A stretch of 17,009 nt of DNA, from NCBI GenBank assembly GCA_016199425.1, contig JACQGT010000229.1, positions 1-17,009 on the forward strand. The letters run 5' to 3'. Below are positions 7,724-14,273 of this stretch, in pieces. The notes under the pieces are model-generated. The model did not search any database. It was not told the DNA's origin and saw only the letters and a list, made by a program, of their open reading frames with translations. Source of the stretch: Chloroflexota bacterium (GTDB taxonomy: Bacteria > Chloroflexota > Anaerolineae > Caldilineales > Caldilineaceae). The position numbers and the translations under genes are program-made. How positions within the stretch are numbered: the stretch's first letter is position 1; each line of letters begins with the position of its first letter.

Positions 7724-7754
7724 ACCCCATTCGTAGAACGGATTTCGATCCAAC

Positions 7755-7798
7755 ACAAGAAAGGCCGTCTGTCCATCAGGGCAGACGGCCTTTCTTGT
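7755..7798. terminator. Strong, probably bidirectional intrinsic terminator
   Basis: A perfect 17-base-pair stem is formed by 7755-7771 (ACAAGAAAGGCCGTCTG) and 7782-7798 (CAGACGGCCTTTCTTGT) with a 10-base loop. The right arm ends in a T-rich tract and the left arm begins A-rich, so it can work for the sugar operon on the + strand and for the convergent gene on the - strand. Confidence 0.85.
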
Positions 7799-7823
7799 AG
7801 GGCGGAATACCATTCCGCCCTAC
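7797..7823. repeat. 27-bp palindrome, divergent member of the repeat family
   Basis: The arms GTAGGGCGGAAT (7797-7808) and ATTCCGCCCTAC (7812-7823) are exact reverse complements around ACC. Total length and 12-3-12 layout equal those of the repeats in the defence region, and the arm differs from the GTAGGGCGGACT copy at 13860 by one base. It provides the stop codon of the adjacent - strand gene. A single arm with the same GTAGGGCGGAAT recurs at 8291-8302. Confidence 0.75.
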
Positions 7824-8269
7824 GCGATGGCGATCTTCACCACCACTTTGTGCAGATTCCCCGGGGAGAGCAGGGGCGTGTGCGCGTCCTCCGGGAAGAA
7901 AATCGTGAACGACCCCGGCCCGGTGGCCACGAAGGCGTCGGGCGTGTCGTCGTAGAGGACGGCATCCTTCGCCGTGTCGAAGGCGCTCTGGGGTCGGGTG
8001 CAGGTGGGTGTAGATTTCCAGCCCATCTTGTCGATCCCCGCGGCCACGTACTGAATGTCGATGTAGGCCCGGTGGGATTCCAGTTTGCCTACCTCTCGGC
8101 TGCGGCCAGGGCCGTTGGTAATCAGGGCAAAAAGCTGGCTGCCGTCGATCTCATAGCGGCCAGGGGGCAGAGCGGCCAGCCCCTCCTGGCGCAGAAAGGC
8201 AAAGGCCGCGGCAAAGCGGGGATGCAGACCGGCGTAGCGGTCGGCCTGGGAAAGCGGGCTGAGGATCAT
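7820..8269 (-). CDS. YhcH/YjgK/YiaL family protein (DUF386)
   Basis: This 149-residue cytoplasmic protein matches the YhcH/YjgK/YiaL family, which includes the EbgC beta subunit. Members occur in gene clusters for sialic acid, gulonate and galactoside use; their cupin-like barrel binds a metal. Visible family marks are the central segment KLESHRAYIDIQYV (62-75, with E64, H66 and D71) and the later FFPEDAHTPL with H130 and the final HKVVVKI with H140, the likely metal ligands. The ATG at 8267-8269 has AGGAGA upstream with suitable spacing. Its stop is TAG at 7820-7822, inside a palindromic repeat. It converges on the sugar-importer operon, which fits a role in carbohydrate use, though its enzymatic reaction is not established. 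Confidence 0.85.
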   Translation of the reverse strand: MILSPLSQADRYAGLHPRFAAAFAFLRQEGLAALPPGRYEIDGSQLFALITNGPGRSREVGKLESHRAYIDIQYVAAGIDKMGWKSTPTCTRPQSAFDTAKDAVLYDDTPDAFVATGPGSFTIFFPEDAHTPLLSPGNLHKVVVKIAIA

Positions 8270-8290
8270 CGGTGGGTCTCCTGTGGGTGG

Positions 8291-8310
8291 GTAGGGCGGA
8301 ATGAGAATTC
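8291..8310. repeat. Half copy of the GTAGGGCGGAAT repeat
   Basis: The 12-base arm GTAGGGCGGAAT (8291-8302) is identical to the arm at 7797-7808, but the matching right arm is absent; GAGAATTC follows. It lies between the YhcH-family gene and the antitoxin gene. Confidence 0.45.
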
Positions 8311-8320
8311 GTGCAAATTA

Positions 8321-8533
8321 TCACGCGGCCACGCGCATCTGGTACGTTTGCTCGTCCAAAGTGTCCAGGGAGTGTTCGATGAGATCGACAGCCTGGCTAT
8401 CGAACAAGGCTTCCCCGCACTGCTCGCAAACCCAGGCCGGCACAGCGTCAAAGTGGACGTGATAGCCGCGCCGGGTCACATCAAAGGGTGTAACCCCCCG
8501 AACCATTTTTCCCTGACAGTAGAAGCATTTCAT
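8321..8533 (-). CDS. YgiT-type zinc-finger antitoxin-like protein
   Basis: This 70-residue protein has paired CxxC motifs, CFYC (C3, C6) and CEQC (C36, C39), spaced as in the YgiT/MqsA-type zinc-finger domain. A short acidic helix (VDLIEHSLDTLDEQTYQM) makes up the rest. It has no C-terminal helix-turn-helix like full-length MqsA, so DNA binding is doubtful. The ATG at 8531-8533 is preceded by AGGAGA. It starts one base after the stop of the DUF4258-like gene, so the two form a coupled toxin-antitoxin pair with the toxin first, as in mqsRA. An alternative start further upstream would run through the toxin gene and is rejected. Confidence 0.8.
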   Translation of the reverse strand: MKCFYCQGKMVRGVTPFDVTRRGYHVHFDAVPAWVCEQCGEALFDSQAVDLIEHSLDTLDEQTYQMRVAA

Positions 8534-8534
8534 C

Positions 8535-8849
8535 CTATCTTCTCCTTCGAAACTCAGCATCCCACCGCTCGGGAGCGGGCAGATATGCTGTGATGATCGC
8601 CAGATACTCCGCTTTGGGGGCGCAGACCACATGCACTGGACGTGCGTTTTGTCCGACACCCGACATCAAACAGCTATGTCCCCGCACATCGTCCGGGTAG
8701 TCTTCGATCGCCGTGCCCTTCCACACCACAGCCTCAATTTCCACACGCCGGATGCGGCGTTGCGGACGCGCCATTTGCCGGAGGGCGTGGGGCAGGTAAA
8801 GAATTTCCCTGGATGCGGCTGTATGAACCAATTCCAGTATATCGTTCAT
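8535..8849 (-). CDS. DUF4258-type toxin-like protein
   Basis: This protein of about 104 residues has the DUF4258 pattern: a helix with H21 (LPHALRQMARPQRRI), an E-V segment (VEIEAVVWKGTAIEDYPDD), a central RGHSCLMSG, then RPVHVVCA and IITAYLPAPERW near the end. DUF4258 proteins are small and are usually paired with YgiT-type or Xre antitoxins; they are thought to act as RelE/MqsR-like RNA-targeting toxins. The zinc-finger partner follows after one base. The ATG at 8849 is chosen because the family begins with a helix close to the start. A second in-frame ATG at 8891 would add 14 residues, and neither start has a strong ribosome-binding site. RNase activity is inferred from the family. Confidence 0.8.
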   Translation of the reverse strand: MNDILELVHTAASREILYLPHALRQMARPQRRIRRVEIEAVVWKGTAIEDYPDDVRGHSCLMSGVGQNARPVHVVCAPKAEYLAIITAYLPAPERWDAEFRRRR

Positions 8850-8968
8850 GTCAATTCCAGATGGTGGAGAAACTACCCGTAAGATTAGCATAGCCCGTAT
8901 ATGTAGACAAACCTGCTTAATCGAATAGGGTGCAATTCAGATTTGGGGCAGACTATCGCTCCCAGCCG

Positions 8969-8999
8969 GTCCGTGACCGGCGTTCGGCGGGTCACGGAC
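8969..8999. repeat. 10-bp inverted repeat GTCCGTGACC / GGTCACGGAC
   Basis: Perfect arms at 8969-8978 and 8990-8999 enclose an 11-base GC-rich centre. The element lies in the divergent gap between the toxin pair and the defence region. It is a different sequence from the 27-base repeat, but its GTCCG/CGGAC ends resemble it. It may be a hairpin repeat or a terminator without a T tract. Confidence 0.55.
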
Positions 9000-9035
9000 T
9001 CACCTGGAGCCTCAGTGCCCCCAACTTGCATTACA

Positions 9036-9062
9036 CACCGTCGGACTACCAGTCCGACCTAC
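9036..9062. repeat. 27-bp palindromic repeat, copy 1
   Basis: The arms GTCGGACT (9040-9047) and AGTCCGAC (9051-9058) flank the centre ACC, and the unit ends CTAC. It lies 10 bases before the predicted -35 box of the BrxF-like gene. Confidence 0.85.
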
Positions 9063-9072
9063 AAAAGGAACT

Positions 9073-9101
9073 TTGCAAAGTTACGTTTTTCAGGCTATAG
9101 T
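9073..9101 (+). promoter_or_regulatory. Predicted sigma-70-type promoter of the defence genes
   Basis: TTGCAA (9073-9078), a 17-base spacer and TATAGT (9096-9101) form the clearest promoter in this part of the window. It sits just downstream of repeat copy 1 and would start transcription about 40 bases before the ATG at 9148. This argues that the TTG at 9073, although in frame, is not the translation start. Confidence 0.55.
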
Positions 9102-9147
9102 TAGCGCCAGGCAAGCTGTACTTCACATCCCCGGTTGGCAGCACACA

Positions 9148-9609
9148 ATGCACTCCGCCATCGAGAAACTCCTGTCCAACCCGCCCTACTATCCCTGTCT
9201 GCTGCTGGTTCACAGGTACCCGGCCGCTTTGTATGCCAGGGCCTCTTCCTTACATCAACAGTACGGCTGGCCGCTGCTTGCGCTGGGAGAAAAACTGACA
9301 CCCCGGCTGCTGCCTCTGTTGCCCCGGGAGCGGGAATGGACTGCGCCGCGACTGCTGGCCGTGGAAATTCGCGCCGCGCCGCCAGGACCGTTGCTCTGTG
9401 CGCAGATCGATCTGCTCTTTGAACCGTCTTTGCAGCTCGATCCTCTGCATCTCCTGCGCGGCGCGAGCCGCCAGCGACCGCTGATTGTGGCCTGGCCGGG
9501 GAGCTACAGCAACGGCGTACTGGCCTACGCCGTGCCCGAACACAGCCACTACCACATCTGGCCCAGGCCGGACCTGTGCGAGTATTGTATTCAGCTATTG
9601 TCGGACTGA
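9148..9609 (+). CDS. brxF: BrxF-like protein (BREX type 3) with degenerate Walker A
   Basis: This 153-residue protein resembles BrxF, the small P-loop protein that opens type 3 BREX phage-defence operons. Matching parts are the start IEKLL, the hydrophobic strand CLLLV, then YGWPLLALGEKLTPRLLPLLPRER, the segment QIDLLFEPSLQLDPLHLLRGASR (106-128, counterpart of the Walker B region), LIVAWPG, and the C-terminal LAYAVPEHSHYHIW. Where BrxF should have a GxxGxGKT loop after the first strand, this protein has VHRYPAALYARA, with no lysine or serine/threonine, so it should not bind ATP in the usual way. The ATG at 9148 gives the family's usual length. The final codons and the TGA stop come from repeat copy 2. 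The large ATPase follows. The family assignment is from remembered pattern, not a search. Confidence 0.65.
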   Translation: MHSAIEKLLSNPPYYPCLLLVHRYPAALYARASSLHQQYGWPLLALGEKLTPRLLPLLPREREWTAPRLLAVEIRAAPPGPLLCAQIDLLFEPSLQLDPLHLLRGASRQRPLIVAWPGSYSNGVLAYAVPEHSHYHIWPRPDLCEYCIQLLSD

Positions 9610-9671
9610 CAGTCCGACGTACAGTAGGCCGGACTGTCAGTCCGACCCGTCGGACTAGCAGTCCGACGTAC
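9596..9671. repeat. 27-bp palindromic repeats, copies 2-4 in tandem
   Basis: Three units sit between the BrxF-like gene and the ATPase. Copy 2 has arms at 9600-9607 and 9611-9618 with centre GAC. Copy 3 is 9624-9650, with GCCGGACT as left arm and centre GTC. Copy 4 has arms at 9649-9656 and 9660-9667 with centre AGC, overlapping copy 3 by two bases. Copy 2 contains the stop codon of the upstream gene. Copy 4 ends 9 bases before the ATPase ATG. Together they could form a chain of hairpins in the mRNA just ahead of that start. Confidence 0.9.
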
Positions 9672-9680
9672 GGGGGAATT

Positions 9681-12600
9681 ATGCTCTATCGCGATCTCAT
9701 CCATTTTGAACCCCTGGAAAGCGTCATCCAACTGCGGGAGGCGGAGGAGAAGGAAGCGGCCCGCCGTCTGGTGGAGACGTATGTCATCTCGGCGCGTATG
9801 GAAGACCAACTGGTCAATCTGGTCATCCCCCAACTGCGCATGGACCGGGCCGCGGACAACAAAGGCGTGCTGGTGGTGGGCAACTACGGCACGGGCAAAT
9901 CCCACCTGATGGCTGTCATCTCCGCGCTGGTGGAACACGCAGAGCTGGCCCAGAGCCTGCGCAACGAACGGGTGCGGGAAGCTGTCGGCCCGATTGCCGG
10001 GCGCTTTCAGGTGGTGCGCGCCGAATTGGGCGGCGTCACCCGCAGTTTGCGCGACAGTGTGCTGGCCGAGTTGGAGAACTTTCTGGACGAGGCCGGTACG
10101 CCCTTCACTTTTCCCCAGGCCGATGCAGTGACCAACAACAAAGAGGCGCTGATCCAGGCGGTGGCTGCCTTCAGCCAGCGCTACCCGGAGCAGGGCATCC
10201 TCTTTGTGCTGGACGAACTGCTGGACTTTCTGCGCAGCCGGGAGCAGCGCGCGCTGATTCTGGACCTGGGCTTTCTGCGCGAGTTGGGCGAAATTGTGGA
10301 ATCGGTACCCTTCCGCTTTGTGGCCGGCGTGCAGGAGACCCTCTTCGACAACCCCCGCTTCAGCTTTGTAGCGGACCAGTTGCGCCGGGTGCGCGATCGT
10401 TTCGAGCAGGTACACATCGCCCGCGAAGACATCGCCTTTGTGGTTTCCCAACGGCTGCTGAAAAAGAGCGACGAGCAGTTGGCCCGCATCACCGAACACC
10501 TGCGCCGCTTTGCTCCCTTCTACCCGCCTTTGGCCGAACGGCTGCACGAATTTGCCCACCTCTTCCCCATCCATCCCGGCTACATCGAAACCTTTGAAAA
10601 GGTCTACATCGCCGAAAAGCGGGAGGTGCTGCGCACCTTCAGCCAGGCCATCCGCCAGGTGCTGGACGTCGAAGTGCCCAGCGACCAGACCGGGCTGATC
10701 TCCTACGACCACTACTGGGGGATGATTCTGGACAACCCCAGCCTGCGCACCCTGCCCGGCGTGGCCGAAGTGGTGGAAAAGAGCAATGTGCTGGCGGGCC
10801 GGGTGCAGAACGCCTACACCCGCAAGCCCCTGCTGCCCCTGGCCCAGCGCATCATCCGCGCCCTCAGCGTCCACCGGCTGACCACCGCCGACATCAACAC
10901 ACCCATCGGCGTCACCGCCGAGGAGCTGCGCGACAGCCTCTGCCTCTGGTCGCCTATGCCCGGCGCGGTGGCCGACGCCGATTTTTTGTTGAGCAGTGTG
11001 GAGACGGCGCTCAAAGAGATTCTGCGCACAGTCAGCGGCCAGTTTATCAGCGCCAACGAGGAGAACGGCCAATTCTATCTGGACCTGCGCAAAGTGGTGG
11101 ACTTCGACGCCAGAATCGCCGAGCGGGGCGACTTTATGGACGAAGCCGATCTCAACCGCTACTTCTATGCGGCCCTGCAACAGCTTCTCAACCTGCCCAC
11201 CAGCGTCCACGTCACCGGCTATCAGATTTGGCGCTACGAGCTGCTCTGGGTGGCCAGAGGCGTGACCCGGCCCGGCTATTTCTTCTTCGGCCAGCCCAAC
11301 GAACGCAGCACAGCCCAGCCGCCCCGGGATTTCTACGTCTACATTCTGCCCCCCTTTCAATCCCAGGCCGCCACCGCCTTTGATCCCCAGCCCGACGAAG
11401 TACACTTTGCCCTGACCGGCCTGGACGCGGAATTCGGCGAGATTGTGCGGGCCTATGCCGGCGCGGCCGCCCTGGCCCAGGAATCCGCTACCTATCGCCC
11501 GGCCTATACGGAGAAAGCCGACGCCCACCTGCGCCGCCTGACCCGCTGGCTGGGCCAGAATATCGCCGCCCGTCTGCAAGTCACCTACCAGGGCGTGAGC
11601 CGCACCGTTTCCCAGGTGCTGGCCCAGACCCGCAGCAGCGCCAGCCAGGACACGGAGGAGCTGCTGAAACTGCTGGCCGCCCATCTGCTGGCCCCCCACT
11701 TCGGCGACGCCTACCCGGACTACCCGGCGTTCAGCCGTCTGCGCGAACCCATCAGCGAGACGGCGCGGCCCGCCGGGGCAATGGAGGCCATCCGCTTTCT
11801 GGCCGGCCGCGGGCGCACAAACCTGGCCGTGGCTGTACTGGACGGGCTGGGGTTGCTGGACAGCGAGGAACGCTGCAAACCGCTCAACTCCCCCTATGCC
11901 CGCCACTGGCTGGAGATGCTTCAGAGCCGGGGCGAAACGCAGGTGGTAAACCAGGGCGAAGTGCTGGTTGCCGTGGCCGCCGAGGTCTACCAGATTTACA
12001 AAGACCCTCGCTTCCATCTGGAGCCGGAATGGGCGGCGGTCGTTCTGCTGGCCCTGGTCTACGACGGCCAGATTGTGCTCAATCTGGGCGGCAACGAGAC
12101 GCTGGACGCCGGCAGCATTGAACGCGCGGCGACGAAAGCCATCGGCGATCTGACCGACTTCCGCTTCTACGCCCGCCCCCGCGAACTGCCACTGGTCGTC
12201 TGGCAGTTGATCTTCGACGGGCTAGGACTGCAATCCGCTCTGTTGCGGGACACTCGCCCCAACAGTCAGGATCAGGCCGTGCGCGCCCTGCAGGCGCATG
12301 TGCAGAGCGAACTGGGCCAGATCGTCCTCTGGCAGGGCGCGGTGCAGCAGGGCTTGCGTCTGTGGAACGAATCGCTCTTTACCGACCGGCTGCGTCTGGA
12401 TAGCCAGGGCGGTCAGGTGGTAGACCACTCGCCCCTGCCCCCCGTGGCTCTCAGCCAGACCGATCTGCTGCCCTATCTGCGCCAGGCCAAAGAGTTTCTG
12501 GAAGGGTTGGGCCGTTTCAACACGTGGGGCAAACTGCGCAACCTGCGCCTGACAACGACAGAGGCAGGCCAGGCGTTGACAGACCGGCGCATCGCCCTGC

Positions 12601-13466
12601 GCACGGGCGCGGTGCTGGAAGTGGTCAACGGGTTGCAGGCCGTCACCGCCTATCTCAGCCAGGCCCAGGCCAATCTGCCCCCCGAACACCCCTGGAACAG
12701 CCAGGCCGACGCCGCGCGGCGGGAACTGCTGGACGGGGTGCGCCGCCTGGCCAAGGGTGAGGGGAGCTTCGACACCCCCGGCTGGCTGCGCCGTCTGGAA
12801 AGGCTGCGCGCCGACTACATAACTCTCTACAGCGAACTGCACGGGGAATTTGTGCTGGGGCCGACCGAGGATGACCGGCGGGCGCGCATCCAGCGCGATG
12901 GCCGGGTGGAGCAGTTGCGTACCCTGGCCCAGATCGACATCCTCAACCGGGCCGACCTGGACCGTTGGTCCGACGCCATCACCGCCATCAAAACCTGCCG
13001 GGAGTACCACCCGGGGCTGCTGGCCGATGGGCCGACCTGTCCCCGCTGCCATTTTCGCCCGGTGCAGGCCAGCAGCCAGCCCGGGGCCCAGCTTCTGGAG
13101 CGATTGGACAGACGGCTGGATGAGATTTTGGAGCAGTGGCACGGGGGATTGCGCCGTAGTTTGCGTAGCGAAATTGCCCAGGAGAGTATGGCGGGCGCGA
13201 CGCCTCCAGAACGGCAGGCGCTGGAACGCTATCTGGCCGCAGAAGACCCGACGGCCAGCCCCCTGCCCGACGGACTGATTCCGGCCGCGCAGAATGCCCT
13301 GCACGGCCTGCGCAGCTTGCCCATCGACCCGGACGCGCTGGTGGCGGCGTTGAAAGTGGGCGGTCTACCCTGTACAGCGGAGGAGCTGACCCAGCGCTTC
13401 AACAGCTTCCTCGCCGCCCAAATGCGCGGCCACGACCGCCACAACACGCGGCTGACGATTGATTAG
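9681..13466 (+). CDS. Large P-loop ATPase, DUF6079-like (BrxC/PglY class)
   Basis: This protein of 1261 residues is the size of the BrxC/PglY-class ATPases of BREX systems and resembles the DUF6079 group. The N-terminal AAA-type domain has Walker A GNYGTGKS (67-74) and a Walker B strand ILFVLDE ending at about 179. A long alpha-rich middle follows. Near residues 1105-1125 a cysteine then CPRC in GPTCPRCHFRP suggests a C-terminal zinc ribbon, though only three cysteines are obvious. The ATG at 9681 begins the conserved MLYRDLIHFEPLESV; an extension to 9576 would only translate repeat DNA. The ribosome-binding site is weak (GGGGG). The frame is intact and repeat-free throughout. The stop TAG shares its last base with repeat copy 5. 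The order BrxF-like, ATPase, methyltransferase matches type 3 BREX. Confidence 0.82.
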   Translation: MLYRDLIHFEPLESVIQLREAEEKEAARRLVETYVISARMEDQLVNLVIPQLRMDRAADNKGVLVVGNYGTGKSHLMAVISALVEHAELAQSLRNERVREAVGPIAGRFQVVRAELGGVTRSLRDSVLAELENFLDEAGTPFTFPQADAVTNNKEALIQAVAAFSQRYPEQGILFVLDELLDFLRSREQRALILDLGFLRELGEIVESVPFRFVAGVQETLFDNPRFSFVADQLRRVRDRFEQVHIAREDIAFVVSQRLLKKSDEQLARITEHLRRFAPFYPPLAERLHEFAHLFPIHPGYIETFEKVYIAEKREVLRTFSQAIRQVLDVEVPSDQTGLISYDHYWGMILDNPSLRTLPGVAEVVEKSNVLAGRVQNAYTRKPLLPLAQRIIRALSVHRLTTADINTPIGVTAEELRDSLCLWSPMPGAVADADFLLSSVETALKEILRTVSGQFISANEENGQFYLDLRKVVDFDARIAERGDFMDEADLNRYFYAALQQLLNLPTSVHVTGYQIWRYELLWVARGVTRPGYFFFGQPNERSTAQPPRDFYVYILPPFQSQAATAFDPQPDEVHFALTGLDAEFGEIVRAYAGAAALAQESATYRPAYTEKADAHLRRLTRWLGQNIAARLQVTYQGVSRTVSQVLAQTRSSASQDTEELLKLLAAHLLAPHFGDAYPDYPAFSRLREPISETARPAGAMEAIRFLAGRGRTNLAVAVLDGLGLLDSEERCKPLNSPYARHWLEMLQSRGETQVVNQGEVLVAVAAEVYQIYKDPRFHLEPEWAAVVLLALVYDGQIVLNLGGNETLDAGSIERAATKAIGDLTDFRFYARPRELPLVVWQLIFDGLGLQSALLRDTRPNSQDQAVRALQAHVQSELGQIVLWQGAVQQGLRLWNESLFTDRLRLDSQGGQVVDHSPLPPVALSQTDLLPYLRQAKEFLEGLGRFNTWGKLRNLRLTTTEAGQALTDRRIALRTGAVLEVVNGLQAVTAYLSQAQANLPPEHPWNSQADAARRELLDGVRRLAKGEGSFDTPGWLRRLERLRADYITLYSELHGEFVLGPTEDDRRARIQRDGRVEQLRTLAQIDILNRADLDRWSDAITAIKTCREYHPGLLADGPTCPRCHFRPVQASSQPGAQLLERLDRRLDEILEQWHGGLRRSLRSEIAQESMAGATPPERQALERYLAAEDPTASPLPDGLIPAAQNALHGLRSLPIDPDALVAALKVGGLPCTAEELTQRFNSFLAAQMRGHDRHNTRLTID

Positions 13467-13492
13467 TACGTCGGACTGTTAGTCCGACCAAA
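13466..13492. repeat. 27-bp palindromic repeat, copy 5
   Basis: GTAC is followed by GTCGGACT (13470-13477), centre GTT and AGTCCGAC (13481-13488). Its first G is the last base of the ATPase stop codon TAG, so the unit abuts the gene exactly. Confidence 0.85.
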
Positions 13493-13502
13493 ATCAATTG
13501 CT

Positions 13503-13529
13503 TCCCGTCGGACTAACAGTCCGACGTAC
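13503..13529. repeat. 27-bp palindromic repeat, copy 6
   Basis: The arms GTCGGACT (13507-13514) and AGTCCGAC (13518-13525) flank centre AAC, followed by GTAC. It ends directly before the AAAGGA ribosome-binding site of the methyltransferase gene, so with copy 5 it fills the whole gap between the two genes. Confidence 0.85.
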
Positions 13530-13814
13530 AAAGGATATCCTATGCCCCCCACCCAACCCGACCTGCTGCGCGAAGAAGCCCCGAACTACGCCACCGGCGG
13601 ACCCATCACCTGCTTGGGCCTGACCTTCGCCGACGATGCGGCGCGGCGGGCCTATTTCAGCGAGCGTCTGCGCCAACACCTGCAAGACCCGGCCTTCCGC
13701 GCCATCGAGGGTTTCCCCATCGGCACGGACGAGGACATCCTGGCCCTCTCCGACCCGCCCTATTACACCGCCTGCCCCAATCCCTTTCTGCCCGAAATCA
13801 TCGCCGACTGGTCC

Positions 13815-13841
13815 GTAGGTCGGACTGTCAGTCCGACGTAC
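13815..13841. repeat. 27-bp palindromic repeat, copy 7 (in methyltransferase)
   Basis: This is the most regular copy: GTAG, GTCGGACT, centre GTC, AGTCCGAC, GTAC. It begins exactly on a codon boundary and is read as VGRTVSPTY (residues 92-100). It is followed by ACGAAAACAGTC, which recurs after copy 10. Confidence 0.9.
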
Positions 13842-13859
13842 GAAAACAGTCTGACACCC

Positions 13860-13886
13860 GTAGGGCGGACTGTCAGTCCGCCCGCA
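13860..13886. repeat. 27-bp palindromic repeat, copy 8 (GGCGGACT variant)
   Basis: GTAG, GGCGGACT, centre GTC, AGTCCGCC. Both arms carry the compensating T-to-G / A-to-C change, so the stem stays perfect. It is read as VGRTVSPPA in the methyltransferase frame. It bridges the main family and the 7797 variant. Confidence 0.85.
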
Positions 13887-13889
13887 GAT

Positions 13890-13928
13890 TCCGGTTGGAC
13901 TACCAGTCGGACTGACAGTCCGACGTAC
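13890..13928. repeat. 27-bp palindromic repeats, copies 9-10 (overlapping)
   Basis: A decayed unit GTTGGACT-ACC-AGTCGGAC (13894-13912) runs into a complete unit with arms GTCGGACT (13906-13913) and AGTCCGAC (13917-13924), centre GAC, then GTAC. Together they are read as WTTSRTDSPTY in the methyltransferase frame. Confidence 0.8.
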
Positions 13929-13952
13929 GAAAACAGTCCGACCGAAAGCGAA

Positions 13953-13979
13953 ACCAGTCGGACTGTCAGTCCGATGTAC
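13953..13979. repeat. 27-bp palindromic repeat, copy 11 (in methyltransferase)
   Basis: The arms GTCGGACT (13957-13964) and AGTCCGAT (13968-13975) flank centre GTC, then GTAC. One arm base differs, changing the usual SPTY to SPMY in translation. Native methyltransferase sequence resumes right after it with RREPFAADV. Confidence 0.85.
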
Positions 13980-14213
13980 AGGCGAGAGCCTTTTGCCGCG
14001 GATGTCTCCGAGGGGAAGAACGACCCGATCTACAACGCCCACTCCTACCATACCAAAGTGCCCCACAAGGCGATTATGCGCTACATCCTGCATTACACCG
14101 AGCCGGGGGATATCGTCTTCGACGGTTTCTGCGGGACGGGGATGACGGGGGTGGCCGCGCAACTCTGCGGCGACCGGGCCGCGGTGGAGAGTCTGGGCTA
14201 TGTGGTGGACCCC

Positions 14214-14267
14214 GTAAGCCGGACTGTCAGCCCGCCCCCCGTAGGCCGGACTGTCAGTCCGGCTGGC
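14214..14267. repeat. 27-bp palindromic repeats, copies 12-13 in tandem
   Basis: Two units lie exactly back to back (14214-14240 and 14241-14267). The first has arms GCCGGACT / AGCCCGCC, so its stem is imperfect. The second has the matched arms GCCGGACT / AGTCCGGC, a perfect variant stem. They are read as VSRTVSPPP and VGRTVSPAG. Confidence 0.85.
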
Positions 14268-14273
14268 ACAGAT

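Noticed and set aside
7850..8593. 247-codon + strand frame opposite the YhcH-family and antitoxin genes
   Set aside because: It is antisense to two genes with clear family motifs and has no motif of its own.
9073..9147. N-terminal extension of the BrxF-like protein from TTG 9073
   Set aside because: The TTG is part of the predicted -35 box, and the -10 box falls inside the extension. The ATG at 9148 gives the expected family length.
9576..9680. 35-codon N-terminal extension of the large ATPase
   Set aside because: It would translate the three tandem repeats and overlap the end of the BrxF-like gene. The conserved N-terminus begins at the ATG at 9681.
9591..12017. 808-codon open frame on the - strand opposite the large ATPase
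   Set aside because: It is antisense to a well-supported P-loop ATPase in high-GC DNA, where long shadow frames are common. Its translation is rich in H, Q, G and V without domain structure.
12222..13304. 360-codon open frame on the - strand over the ATPase C-terminal half
   Set aside because: It is a shadow frame of the same kind, with no ribosome-binding site or recognisable motif.
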